From Eledone cirrhosa (lineage: Eukaryota > Mollusca > Cephalopoda > Octopoda > Eledonidae), in assembly GCA_964016885.1 (NCBI GenBank), contig OZ024742.1:120129870-120193869 (forward strand): a stretch of DNA of 64,000 bases. The letters run 5' to 3'. Positions 42,385 to 52,992 of this stretch are shown here, piece by piece; the first letter of the stretch is position 1; every line of letters begins with the position of its first letter. The notes below the pieces were generated by a model, which had not been told where the DNA came from, did no database searches, and worked only from the letters and a program-made list of their open reading frames with translations. A program made the translations under genes and the position numbers.

Positions 42385-42535
42385 AGTAGTTGCAGCAGGT
42401 CAGCCTTGATCGAGCAGGCCTATGATCAAAGGCATTTCTGCAGTGACTATCCCACTTTTAACTTAAATAGAATAAAGTACCAGTAATGCATTGATAATCG
42501 CTGGCCTTGTGCCAAAAGTAGAAACAATTATTTAA
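42385..42535 (+). mobile_element. Chimeric SINE
   Basis: The left half (GCAGGTCAGCCTTGATCGAG, GCCTATGATCAAAGGCATTT) is not part of the main SINE, while the right half from AATAAAGTACCAGTAATGCA to GTAGAAACAATTATTTAACG is. A template-switch or older subfamily is likely. Confidence 0.6.
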
Positions 42536-42616
42536 CGTCTCCTTTTATAGGTTTGTTTGGCTGCCAATTCTAGCAAGTCGAGCAACCATGTTAAGTCTAA
42601 ACAATGATTGTATTAA

Positions 42617-42621
42617 GTGAA

Positions 42622-42692
<71 letters not shown>
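42617..42692. repeat. (CT)n(TA)n microsatellite
   Basis: TCTCTCTCTCTCTC followed by about 28 TA units. Confidence 0.95.
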
Positions 42693-42695
<3 letters not shown>

Positions 42696-42767
42696 GGGTT
42701 CAATCGGGGGGTAACCACAGTAAGTAAGGTGCTCAATACATAGTAGAGTATAAATATTTAATATAGA

Positions 42768-42872
42768 AATGGTTTCTACAGGACTAGAACTGTTTCATTT
42801 TGGAGAAATCATCAGGAAGCCCTGATGATTTCTTCCGAACGAAACAGTTCTGTAGAAGCCAGTTCTATATTA
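42768..42872. repeat. Short imperfect palindrome with hammerhead-like core (P3)
   Basis: Arms ACTGTTTCATTTTGGAGAAA/GATTTCTTCCGAACGAAACAGT and CATCAGG/CCTGATG fold around AAGC (42817-42820). The right arm contains CTGATGA (42822-42828), a TTC-TTCC-GAA hairpin, GAAAC (42841-42845) and then ACAG-TT-CTGT. Confidence 0.7.
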
Positions 42873-43019
42873 TATATATACACAGAGATATCCACGGTAA
42901 GTTGTGGGGTCTAGTCGGCATGAAGAACTCAATGTAATCCATGTTGAAAATGTAGGTTAAAATAAATCCCGGAAAACAGAGTCATGATATAAGTTAAAAC
43001 AATGAAATAAAAAATAAAG

Positions 43020-43062
43020 TCATTAGAAATATACTTCACACACACACACACACACACACACA
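43020..43062. repeat. (CA)n microsatellite
   Basis: CACACACACACACACACACA after a short AT-rich lead. A second (CA)n plus (TA)n lies at 43272-43314. Confidence 0.9.
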
Positions 43063-43314
43063 GTGGCGGACTGGCCTAGTCGTGGGCCCCCGGTAGTATA
43101 TTAGGGGCTAATACAAATACATTGCTTTCAAAGAAAATATCAGAAATCCTAGCAAAAAAAAAGACAAGAACAAATAAAACAATTAGGCAAAGCAGATGAA
43201 TGCATACGTACTTATATATGAAAAAAAATATTTGATTTGACCTACCAAACGAAATTTTATTTATCTTCTCACACACACACACACATGTATTATATATATA
43301 TATATATATATATA

Positions 43315-44295
43315 ATGAAGGGGGAGGGGGCAGCCGGTCCATCGGGAATAGTTGCCAAGATGCTAAGAGCATTTGGGTCGGTAGGTCACACCTTAACCAC
43401 ATGTATTGTAAACCAAGTAATACTAAATGGTGTCAAATTGAATTATTGATGCAGCAGCACCATTGTCAACTGCTACAAGAGTAAAGGAAATGAACTGGAT
43501 AGAGGAAACTATAGAGGTATAAAGCTGATGGACCAGATCATGAAAGTAACAGAGTTATACCGCAGCTGATTAGGGATTGGGTAAATCTAGGTGAGACGCA
43601 GTTCGGATTTGAACCAGGCAAAAGCACCACAGATGCTCTCTTCCTGGTGGAGCAGCTACAGGAAAAGTACCTTGCTAAAAGTAAACTGCTCTACAAGGTA
43701 TTTGTTGATCTGGAGAAAGCTTTTGACAGAGTGTCCCATGCCATAATCTGGTGGGCTCTTTGAAAACTAGGAGTAGATGTGTGACTTGTGAAGGCTGTAC
43801 AAGCCATGTATAGGGGAGCAGTCATCAAAGTTAGGATTAATAATGACCATAGCGAGGAATTTAGCATATAGGTTGGTGTCCACCGGGACTGTTCTTAGCC
43901 CTCTCTTGTTTATTATCGTACTGCAGGCTATAACAGGAGTTTCAGACCAGCTGCCCATGGGAAGTCCTTACACAGATGTTCTTACACTTATAGAGAAGTC
44001 TATGGTGGAACTTGAGAATAAGTTCCCTTGTTTGTTGGCCCTGCTTCCATGCTTGGAATTTCAAGTCAACCTGACAAAGACTGAGGTCCTAGTAAATAGA
44101 GGAGAAAACAGAACCCTGATCCTCTTGGGGAAATGGCCTCGTTCAGTGTGTAGGTATAAATTCCATCCTCTGTCCCAAATGCAAACTATGGGTACACAAG
44201 AGATGTAGTGAGATCTCACAAAGTTTAGCTAAGAATGTATGTTTTATATGTAGCAGTTGCACCGAGGCAGTAAGCAGGAAACAAGAACTATCAAC
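43315..44295 (+). pseudogene. Degraded RTE-like LINE: RT palm and zinc-binding domain
   Basis: Fragments in several frames: GAAGPSGIVAKMLRAFGSVG, YRGIKLMDQIMKV-like sequence near 43511, QFGFEPGKSTTDALFLVEQL, KVFVDLEKAFDRVSH (motif A), a GVHRDCS/SPLLFIIVLQAI motif B region and NSILCPKCKLWVHKRCSEIS (zinc domain). The YADD region is not readable. The zinc domain is the same one that opens LINE-A copies, so this gives the missing upstream context for that family. The RT motifs and DQxMK spacing suggest the RTE group. It starts at a (TA)n tract (43296-43314), as LINE-A copies do. Confidence 0.75.
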
Positions 44296-44299
44296 AACA

Positions 44300-44415
44300 A
44301 CAACTTCGAACGAATGAAAGGCAAAGTTCACTCTGACTGGATTTGAACATGGAGTGCAAGAGAACCAGAAAAATATAGCAAGATATTTTGTCTTACACTG
44401 TAATTCACCTACTAC
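44300..44415 (-). mobile_element. Divergent SINE fragment joined to the LINE remnant
   Basis: GAATGAAAGGCAAAGTTCAC, TGGATTTGAACATGGAG and the tail GATATTTTGTCTTACACTGT follow the antisense SINE order, as at 22505 and 45035. Confidence 0.55.
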
Positions 44416-44539
44416 AACTGTCATTGAAAAATGAGTAGAAATCTGTGTTGGGAAGGAAGTAAACCTCTCAAAGAAATAAAATCATGTTTATTGTGAGAGG
44501 ACATTCGTGTGCATAGAGGTAATTGTCACATACAAGTAT

Positions 44540-44730
44540 GGAAAACATGTCAGCAATATCTACAGAAATATTTGAAATCTGGTTTTACTCCTTTGATCAA
44601 TAATCAGACAATACCTATGGGCTTTTTATGTGAAAAGACATTTGGAAATGATGCAATGAAAGCTTCAAAGGTGAAGATTAAACATCGAATAAGGAAAACA
44701 AACATTAACATGTTGTTAGACACTGAATGA
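44540..44730 (+). pseudogene. BED zinc-finger/hAT (ZBED-like) relic
   Basis: The frame reads KYLKSGFTPLINNQTIPMGF, LCEKTFGNDAMKASKVKIKH and stops soon after (TGA at 44728-44730). It resembles the BED-finger start of the SCAND3/ZBED5 class of domesticated or decayed hAT transposases (GFT....C..C...L.N.AMK.SK...H). The first zinc cysteine is replaced, the following H-x-H part is altered, and no downstream transposase domain is readable, so this is a relic. BED fingers bind DNA in transposases. Confidence 0.55.
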
Positions 44731-45034
44731 ACAGTTTGGAAAATGTACATCCTGAATGTCTTTTCTGATGAGAGATAGAAACTGTGGAATGTTCTTCAGT
44801 CAACAGTATGATGCTACCAAATTGACAAGCTTTGAGAAATTGTGTGATGAATGTGAAGCTTTTCTCAGAGACACTAGAAACAAAGTGAAATGGCTACAGT
44901 TATTGATATAGAACTATGACCATGAGTGTAACCATTACACTTATATTGAGTTATGACTTTTACTCAGTACTATGGGAGCTTCTCTTTACTCTATCGTGCA
45001 TGCCATAGTATATTACTAGTAGTGATATATTTTT

Positions 45035-45195
45035 ACATAAGTACAAGGTCAAACATTTTAGGGATAAGAACACTCAATTATTTCAACTCCAATACCTAAC
45101 TGGTACTTTATTTTATCAACCCATAGGATTTGAACTGATGTAAATATCACAAGGCATTTTGTTTAATGCTCTAATGATTTTACCATAGCACTGTC
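45035..45195 (-). mobile_element. Old SINE relative
   Basis: TAAGTACAAGGTCAAACATT, AACTGGTACTTTATTTTATC, GGATTTGAACTGATG and CACAAGGCATTTTGTTTAATGC, in SINE order but clearly diverged. Confidence 0.55.
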
Positions 45196-46120
45196 ATGCT
45201 ACTAGAGATTGTGTCTTTAGATTAGCTTGTGTTGTATTCTTTTCAATAACCTTTGTTAATTCCTTCTGTGACAATATTGCAAACTGAGAGGTGTTAAGCC
45301 TCTTAACCAAGTTAAGTAGAGTATTGAAGAGAACATAGAATTTAACTGAAAGGGCTTTCAGAAATATCAACAGCAAGATAGACAATAGTGGATTCAAACT
45401 CAACCATTTAAAAAATGCATGGAACAATATTAATAAACCATTGTCATTTAATGTCAGATGAGAATGTTAGTAGCAGAAATAAATGGGCAACTTTGAAATT
45501 AACACTGATAGAATAAATACCAATTTATGTTATAACAGTAAGCCATGACTTTTCTAAAATTGTTCCAGATTTACATAGAATTGCTAATTCATATTTTACA
45601 ATGTAAAATAAAAACAGACAAAACAAGAAAAAAATCTAATGGAACTATACATGACAGTTTTTTTTTATCTAACAGAGAAGGAAGTGGCTTTCTTTTATTC
45701 TTATTACAAAAAATTAATTCCATAAGTTCATATACTCATACTCTAGTAGTCTATTGAAGATTTAAATTTATTTTAGTGAGAGTAGAAAAAAGAAAGTTCC
45801 TGTTAGCAAAATAGAAATCAATAGTAAGCCTGTTGTACACTTAATAGCAGTCCGACACACAAAGCTATTCTTTAAATTTAATGTTGGCTGAAACTATATT
45901 TACACAAGTAAAATAGTTGCTGTAAAGTTGTTGAATCTTATAGTGAGACAGATAATTACTAGTTAAACTTGTGGCAAATAATTTAACAAAAATATATCCA
46001 CCTACTTTGATTTATGTTAGGATATTGTGATAGAGAAAAACCCCAAATACACACACATATATATATATAGGATCTCCGTCGGTTCTGATGATGAAATTAA
46101 CATGCAAGTGGTTGAGCATT
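45196..46120. other. Unassigned interval
   Basis: AT-rich; no supported gene. (CA)n(TA)n at 46049-46070. Confidence 0.4.
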
Positions 46121-46129
46121 TTACAGATA

Positions 46130-46620
46130 TATATAAAGTGGTCGTGTTGGTGTCACAACAAAAGCGCTCAGTCCACTCTGGAAAGTGGTTGTGTAGCTGT
46201 CACGAATAAAAGTACCCAGTCCACACTGTAAAGTGGTTGTGTAGGTGTCATGACTAAAGCACCCAGCATACACTGAAAATATGGTTGGTGTTAGGAAGGG
46301 CATCCAGATATATATAAAGTGGTTGTGTTGGCGACACAACAAAAAGTGCCCAGTCCACACTGTAAGGTGGTCATGTAGGTGTCACGACAAAAAGCACCCA
46401 GCCAACACTAAGGTGGTCATATAGGTGTCATGACAAAAAGCACCCAGCATACACTGTAAATATGGTTGGTGTTAGGAAGGGCATCCAGCCATAGAAACCA
46501 AGCTAAAATCAGTTCTGTGTGAGCGAATAACGGTCCTTCAACCTGGATCTCTAACAATTGGACAGCCCGTTCTACCCATGCTAACATGGAGAATGGATAT
46601 TAAATGACGATGATGATGTA
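46130..46620 (+). mobile_element. LINE-A-relative 3' UTR with internal tandem units
   Basis: Two blocks each contain repeats of a ~46-bp GTGGTTGTGTAGGTGTCACG / AAAAGCACCCAGTCCACACTG unit, followed by GGTTGGTGTTAGGAAGGGCA. The end reads ATGGATATTAAATGACGATG plus GATGATG. The number of ~46-bp units differs between copies in this window, so the UTR itself behaves as a small minisatellite. Confidence 0.7.
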
Positions 46621-46621
46621 C

Positions 46622-46750
46622 CCTTAATGCAATTCCCAGGGTCATTCAGCATAACACAGAGTGTAACAAGGCTGGCCCTTTAAATTACAGATACAACTCA
46701 TTTTTACTACGATCATGCACTAACACCCTAACCACTGAGCCATCCACCTT
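46622..46750 (-). mobile_element. SINE-like fragment (second-family type)
   Basis: CACTAACACCCTAACCACTG at the right end and an upstream block CAAGGCTGGCCCTTTAAATT match a tRNA-like antisense head. Weak. Confidence 0.4.
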
Positions 46751-47290
46751 CACAACACACACAAACTGGCTTTTTCAAAGTTGCCTATTCTATTACACAC
46801 AGTAACTTTTATCAATATATAATGAAAACAGTAGGTAAGATCTAAGGGGTGTAACCTGGGAATAATTGTACATTGAAGTTGGCAAAATGTGAATAGTAAA
46901 AGAATTTTGCAATTTTGGTTTTTTAAAGTCAATTTAATTTGTAAAAGTAGACTCCAATAGTGAGAGAGAGTTTATTTTCTTCTTAATAGCACTAACTTCT
47001 ATTTAGCTGGCGAGAAGAAAGTTTTCCAACCCATCTAATGCAACAGACACAGATGATTTGATTATGGTATCAATGAAAATGGCACTTTGTAAGTCTTTGA
47101 ATACATTTATTACATTGGTAATCTAAGTGAAAGAGTAAAGCAAATTAATTTCATTGTAAGACAGAGATAGTTTAAATGAAAGGTTAAATAATATTCCCTA
47201 TAGCATCATATATAATACTTTAAAAGCATACTTTCTAGTCAGGTCGTCAAATATGCAGCTAGCATTTTAAGGACAATATAGCTTACAATG
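46751..47290. other. Unassigned interval
   Basis: AT-rich, no supported features. A scrap of LINE-A UTR (ATGCCCTTCCTGACACCAAC) follows at about 47311. Confidence 0.4.
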
Positions 47291-47356
47291 TTTTACACCA
47301 AGATGCCCTTCCTGACACCAACCCTTTTAGTTGCCTCTTACAGCATGCAATATTTC

Positions 47357-47400
47357 TTTAAATTGCAATGAAAGCGAGGTTTACATAAATGTGTTTGTAA
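47357..47400 (+). repeat. Left arm of a perfect 44-bp inverted repeat
   Basis: TTTAAATTGCAATGAAAGCG and the next 24 bases are the exact reverse complement of 49326-49369, about 1.9 kb away. Similarity stops abruptly on both sides. Confidence 0.95.
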
Positions 47401-47493
47401 CACGCAATATTTCTTTAACTTAAAATATAGACTATTATCTCTTTTGTTATCACATTTCTAACAAAGTACACTGCCAATGTGTTTAATATTTTA

Positions 47494-47677
47494 AATATCA
47501 AAAAAAAAAAAAAAAAGGAATTTAGTAAAATAACTAACTTCTTCATTAGTAAGCTGATGTTTGAAACATTGCTTAAAATATTTAATAGTTAGAAGGTTTT
47601 AATATAAGTGTGGACATTTTCAAACGAACAGTTTTGTATCATAAATCCAGGGGCAGTTAGGTATCAAAAAGGTTAAA
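47494..47677. mobile_element. MITE-like repeat family 2, third copy
   Basis: A poly(A) run at 47501-47517 is followed by GCTGATGTTTGAAACATTGC, CGAACAGTTTTGTATCATAA, ATCCAGGGGCAG and TATCAAAAAGGTTAAA. Left end eroded. Confidence 0.6.
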
Positions 47678-48024
47678 TTAATGCAATTTAATTTTCTATA
47701 TTTGTGGCTGATTGGTAGAACATTAAAACATTTTATTCAATTTTTTTTTTCTTTTTAGAAGTACAAATCAATGTCAACCTAATATATTTAAACATTTAAA
47801 ATTATATTTCAATTACAGTTAATGACTGTCTGATAATAATCTAAAAGCTTCTATAGGCTAATTTTTAAAAAATTTAGATGCTTCAAGAAGATACATGGCA
47901 AGACTGTTCATTCAAAAGAAGTTTGCAGTTACTCATGAAAATAATCTTGTTGATTTGTAAATATCTGATAATGTGAAGAATTAAAAACAATAGAATCTGA
48001 ACAAGTTGTTCTGAAGCAAATATC

Positions 48025-48365
48025 ACAAAGATTAGATCTTCATCGTCCTTGTTTTACATTCAGTTTTCCATGTTTGCATGGGTTGGGTGGGTTTTTTTCT
48101 AGTACAGCATCCCTCCGCTTGTGATTTTGTCATCACCTCTATGAGCTTCAGCTCTTTATGATCAGCTCTCACAACTTTTTCCCTGGTCTTCCTAAGTCAC
48201 CTTTAACTGCAGCTTCCTTCCACTAGGATTTCTTGGCATTTCTTAACCCAACAATTATCATCTATACGAATCACAAGGCCGTTCATGTGCAGTCTTCTCT
48301 CTGGCACACTACATCCAATTCCTCTTATATCCAGCTTATCCATGCTTTGTCTTTCACATACATTA
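48025..48365 (-). mobile_element. Old LINE-A-relative 3' end
   Basis: CATGTTTGCATGGGTTGGGT resembles the UTR core, and CTACATCCAATTCCTCTTAT, CCATGCTTTGTCTTTCACAT correspond to the antisense of the [14 protein letters not shown] region in LINE-A. Heavily decayed. Confidence 0.55.
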
Positions 48366-48529
48366 ACAAACCATTTATTTCAAAGGAACCCTATTTGAAC
48401 ATAATTTTGTATATTATATTAGTAATGAAATATTTAATAATTTTAGTAAATCACTTAAAATTCTTCATAAATTAATTAACATTGCATGTATTTCATTAGA
48501 AATACTATCATGAAAGGGTTAAACATAAA

Positions 48530-49030
48530 CACATTTGGAAAGTTATTGTAATAGTGAGCTAATTTTTTTGACAATCATAAATCACCTTATAATCGAGTTG
48601 CCTGATGTTCACATCCTTTACCCAAGATTTATCATCATTTCACAATGATTTTCTCAAATAGAACAGCTTTACAACCCCAAGCCATTTCATATTGAGCAGT
48701 TATTACTAGCTATACATCCTTAGATTATTAGTACCACAGAAACCAACAGCTTTAGAATCACAAAACATTGTAGATTTAGCAATCATTACAAGTTATACAT
48801 CCATTGATCAAATTATTGGTACCATAGAAACCAACAGTTTTATAACCACAAGACATTATAGACTCAGCAGTCATTATGAGATAAACATCCTTAGATCAAA
48901 TTGATACCATAGGAATCAACAGTTTTACAAATCAAGACATGGCAGATTCAGCAGTTATTACAAATTATACATCATTTGATTATCACTATTAGAGAAAACA
49001 AACAAAATTCTCTCTTTTTTATTCTTTTTT
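48530..49030. other. Unassigned, with loose ~100-bp internal repetition
   Basis: A pattern TTAGATTATTAGTACCACAG / CAACAGCTTTAGAATCACAA / GCAATCATTACAAGTTATAC recurs three to four times between about 48650 and 48975 with drift. No gene. Confidence 0.5.
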
Positions 49031-49043
49031 TTATTCTACTTAC

Positions 49044-49109
49044 TAGGTCGAGAGAAAGGGGCAGCATTCATCACCTTTACAAGCCCTCCAAACTTTCTTT
49101 TCATCTCGT
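49044..49109 (-). CDS. Candidate 66-base mini-exon
   Basis: On the minus strand a T-rich lead ending ATATTTTAG precedes the segment and CCTA|GTAAGTAG follows it, a good acceptor and a strong donor. Two frames are open: one reads EMKRKFGGLVKVMNAAPFSR, the other DEKKVWRACKGDECCPFLS. At 66 bases it would be in-phase. The first frame shares a faint KFGGL with the GALNT exon stem (KKFGGLFNK), but this exon would lie upstream of the GALNT start, so the similarity may be chance. No family recognised. Needs transcript support. Confidence 0.3.
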
Positions 49110-49325
49110 CTAAAATATTAAACATATTTAATTTGAAAGAATAACAATTTGCTGCATCTCATTTTTTCTTCCAGTTTTCCCTATAAGCAAAATGTTTATT
49201 TTCTCATTCTTTTTCACTATAGTAACATAACACCTACCAACCAGTGTAGCATTCGCAGTATAACATTAATTTATACACACCATGCGGAATACATTTTCAA
49301 CAACACATGCATTACTCAAGTGACT

Positions 49326-49369
49326 TTACAAACACATTTATGTAAACCTCGCTTTCATTGCAATTTAAA
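49326..49369 (-). repeat. Right arm of the perfect 44-bp inverted repeat
   Basis: Exact reverse complement of 47357-47400; includes AAACCTCGCTTTCATTGCAA. Confidence 0.95.
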
Positions 49370-49584
49370 ACTTGTTATTTTTCTCTGCTTCAATTACTGC
49401 ACATTTTCAAACATGTACCATAACAGACTTTCTTAGAACACATGCTGTTTTATTGCTGCTAAATCATTTAAATTATTATACCCACCTAGAACAAATCAGG
49501 TTCACACTAATGGTGCTATACACTTTAACTCCTTTATTGTTTGAGATTGTGGCCACGCTGGGGCACTGCCTTGAAGGGATTTAG

Positions 49585-49690
49585 TCTATTATGTTGACCC
49601 CAGTAATGATTAAAAAAAAAACCAAAAAAAAACCAGGCACTTATTTTATCAATCTCTTTTTGTCAAGCTGCTAAGTTACAGGACATTAAC
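49585..49690 (-). mobile_element. SINE-like fragment with A-runs
   Basis: GGCACTTATTTTATCAATCT, CTTTTTGTCAAGCTGCTAAG is the antisense head of a SINE type with the TTTATCGATCT motif; A-rich linker before it. Confidence 0.4.
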
Positions 49691-49709
49691 ACAAACATGT
49701 ATAAATGTA

Positions 49710-49741
<32 letters not shown>

Positions 49742-49742
<1 letters not shown>

Positions 49743-50490
49743 TGTGTGCAGAGGATATACGCAGACTAGAGAGGAACGAAGCTTGCATGCTCCGCTGGAT
49801 GTGTAACAGTAACATACGTGAACGGCAAAGCATAAACGAACTAAGGAAAAAATTAGAAATAAGAGGGATCAGATGTTGTTTACTCGAGAGAAGGCTACGT
49901 TGGTATGGACACGTGATGCGCATGAAAGTCGATAGCTGTATAACAAAGTGCAGGGCAATAAAGATAGACGGTAGCCAGGGAATAGGCAGACCTAGAAAAA
50001 CCTGGGACGAGCTAATAAACTCCGACCTCACACACTTACACCTCTCCAAGACAATGTCACTGGACCGAGACCTTTGGCGGTACTCAGTAACAGAGAAGAC
50101 CCGCCTTACCTAAATACATAGTAAAACCTACTACAGCCAGTAGGCATCTCTAACAAAATACACCCCGTCCCACCACCACCACCCCCACCCCATCCACACC
50201 ACCCCGTTCTATGTAAAGTTATGTTGGTGCCGCGCCATCCAGGCCGAAACAAATGAGATCGTGTAGGTGTCACGACAAAAAAACACACAGTCCACGCTGT
50301 AATGTGGCCGTGTAGGCAACACGGTAAAAACCTCCCAGACCCACACTGTAAATGTGGTTGGTGTTAGGAAGGGCATCCAACTGTAGAAAACCTGCCAGAC
50401 AGTCCTATACGAGCAAGACAATCATTCTTGCCTCAAGTGGGACTACCCCCGTCCAAACCCATGCAAGCGTGGAACACGGACGTTAAACGT

Positions 50491-50530
<40 letters not shown>
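49742..50530 (+). mobile_element. LINE-A copy 3
   Basis: Begins TTGTGTGCAGAGGATATACG immediately after (TA)n, so it is truncated further into the coding region than copies 1 and 2. Continues through the full 3' UTR to (GAT)n at 50488-50530. Nearly identical to copies 2 and 4. A diverged minus-strand tail of a LINE-A relative (50533-50645) directly abuts its GAT tail, giving a tail-to-tail arrangement. Confidence 0.85.
49744..50113 (+). pseudogene. LINE-A ORF C-terminal fragment, copy 3
   Basis: Reads [20 protein letters not shown] to TEKTRLT and TAA. No interruptions, but only the last ~120 codons are present. Confidence 0.8.
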
Positions 50531-50645
50531 AATCATCATCATCACAGTTTTACATCCATTTTTCCAAGCTAGCATGGGTTAGACGAGTTGTCCTGTTGTG
50601 AGCAATGCTAGGTCAAGTGACCATTTCTTGCTCATACAGAACTTA

Positions 50646-51956
50646 TATATATATATGCAATGGTTTCAGGTTCATTCCCATAGTGTGACACCAAGGACAT
50701 GTGTCTTCTACTGGAGTCTCAGCAGGTCTCTATTCAGAAATAACATAACAATACATATGGAATGACCTGGGTCACAGAGAACAAGCACAATAACATTATA
50801 GATATAAATAGAGTTGTTTTACTATATAATGATATAATGAAAACACATTTGGAAAGGTAGTTATTAACTTCTTCACAAAAGAAACTGAGGTTTAAATCAG
50901 ATAAAGGCATGTCTTCTACTAATGTCATTGTGTGTGGGCATTCATTATGTTCGCATGTAGGGAAAACATTTTTCTTCTTACAATTAAGCATCATTAAATT
51001 AAAAAGACAGTAGATAAGTGGCTAAAATGTTATGTTCTTGAACTACTAGTCTATAAGCCATTTAATTGGAAATTACATACTACATTATAGTTTGGATTAA
51101 GAAGGGTATTACACTTTAGAATGATTCCTTCAAATACCTATGCAAATATCTAAACCAGCGTTTATTTTTATTTGGGATCCTGCAGTGTTTTGCTATCACC
51201 ACTTACAGTACCTAAGAAAGACAGACATATTTATAAAACTAAGCTTGGTATATTGATATCATATAATAAATAAGTTTCTAAAAGAAAATTATCTATGTAT
51301 GTCATAGATTAAGATATAGAATTTGTGGATTGTCAGGGGAAAAAATGTTCACTCACAGAAAATAAAGCCTAAAAGTCAAATAAATCATAAAAAAATTGTT
51401 TAAATGTGCATTGAAAATTATTGCTATATAGACATTTATTATTTTCAATAACGGACAATTCGAAGCTGTGCTTCAGCAATAGAAGAATGAGTATGTGTAT
51501 TTGAGACCACTATATAGATTTATAAACCTAACTTGTCTTAAACTAATGATATCATATAATTTCTAGCTATAAGACATAGGAAATTGAAGTGCTGAACAGC
51601 TAGAAGAAAATATCCTTAAGCTCCAGAAATATAACCATTTACCTCTCAGAAATTTCCTCTCTAATATATTATGTACATAATTTCAACTATGAAATACTGT
51701 TCTTATAAATGATCAGCATTCTGAATCAAAACAGTACAGATGTCCGAGTGGACAAAAGTACCAAATAACTTGTCAAGAGATTCGAAGTGTATAGCAATCT
51801 GGTCAGCAATATAGCAAATAGTCCAGTCCACATACATATAATCATTATAGTACACAGTAAAAACACAGAGTTATAAGTATCAGCAATACAACAACTGTTG
51901 CTGTAGGTGCACCTTAAGCTTTCCATTACCATATTTCTCATGAAATCATTACATAT
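50646..51956. other. Unassigned interval
   Basis: AT-rich, no supported gene or repeat; begins with a short (TA)n. Confidence 0.4.
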
Positions 51957-52169
51957 GATTGTTAAAAATAATTTTGAAAATAAATAATAATTTGGAAGGA
52001 TTTAGTTAAATAAATTTACTTTCTAAGTATTTAAGTGTTTGGAACTTATAAGTTCTTACACAAAGTTATGATAGAAGGCTTTTAGATAAATATAAACACT
52101 TTAAACCAAACAGTTTTGTATTGTAGAACCAAGGGCAGCTTTAAGTGGTTTGGTATCAAAAGAGTTAAA
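51957..52169. mobile_element. MITE-like repeat family 2, fourth copy
   Basis: ATTTTGAAAATAAATAATAA, GATAGAAGGCTTTTAGATAA, CCAAACAGTTTTGTATTGTA, GAACCAAGGGCAGC and TATCAAAAGAGTTAAA, in family order. Confidence 0.65.
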
Positions 52170-52992
52170 GAATGAATCTCATAAGGCTAAGTGGTGCTAA
52201 CTATATTTCATGCCTACCATTTCTAATCAAATCTAGTCAGAGAAAATGAATAAAATACAAAGAGATTGTTCTCTTCTTTAAATAAATATTTCTTAGCAAT
52301 AAATATCTTTATAGTTACAGATATAATTTTAGTTATCTTAAATTTTATCTAATATTGTTACAACATTAATATCTTGTTATCTAAACTTTCTCATTCGAAC
52401 CCAACTTTAGAAAGCAATACACTATACTAGTTAATCTACTACAGATTAGTGGTAAGACTTCTAAATGCAACATTGTGCACCAAATTGACATAATTTTAAA
52501 ATATTTTATTTATTTATTCATTTTTAGTAGAGCAGCCACACTCGATATCTCCCTGCAGCTAAATATACAGAGATTTTATAGAAGATACTCAGCTCCTCTA
52601 AACAAATTAACTTAATCTTACCATACTTATAGTTGCTTTCATTCCAGGAAGATCCCTGCATGCTCTTCTCACAATTATATATATATATATATATAAACAG
52701 ACTCCACTCTCATTAGCATCAATCAAGAGATACTCCAAGAACTACAAAATATTAACTCTAATTCACCAACAAACTTAACTCTACAAGTGAAGAAACAATC
52801 CCCAAATACACATCCTATTAAATCAACGACAATATCAATAACTTATGTGAAACAATAAAAACACACCTGAATAACCTGAATAACAACACAAACCCTATTC
52901 AAACGAATGAAAATACACATGACACTAATACACTTACAACTTACCAAATAAAAAACAAATTAATACCACAATGGTACACATCCTTTTGGAAG

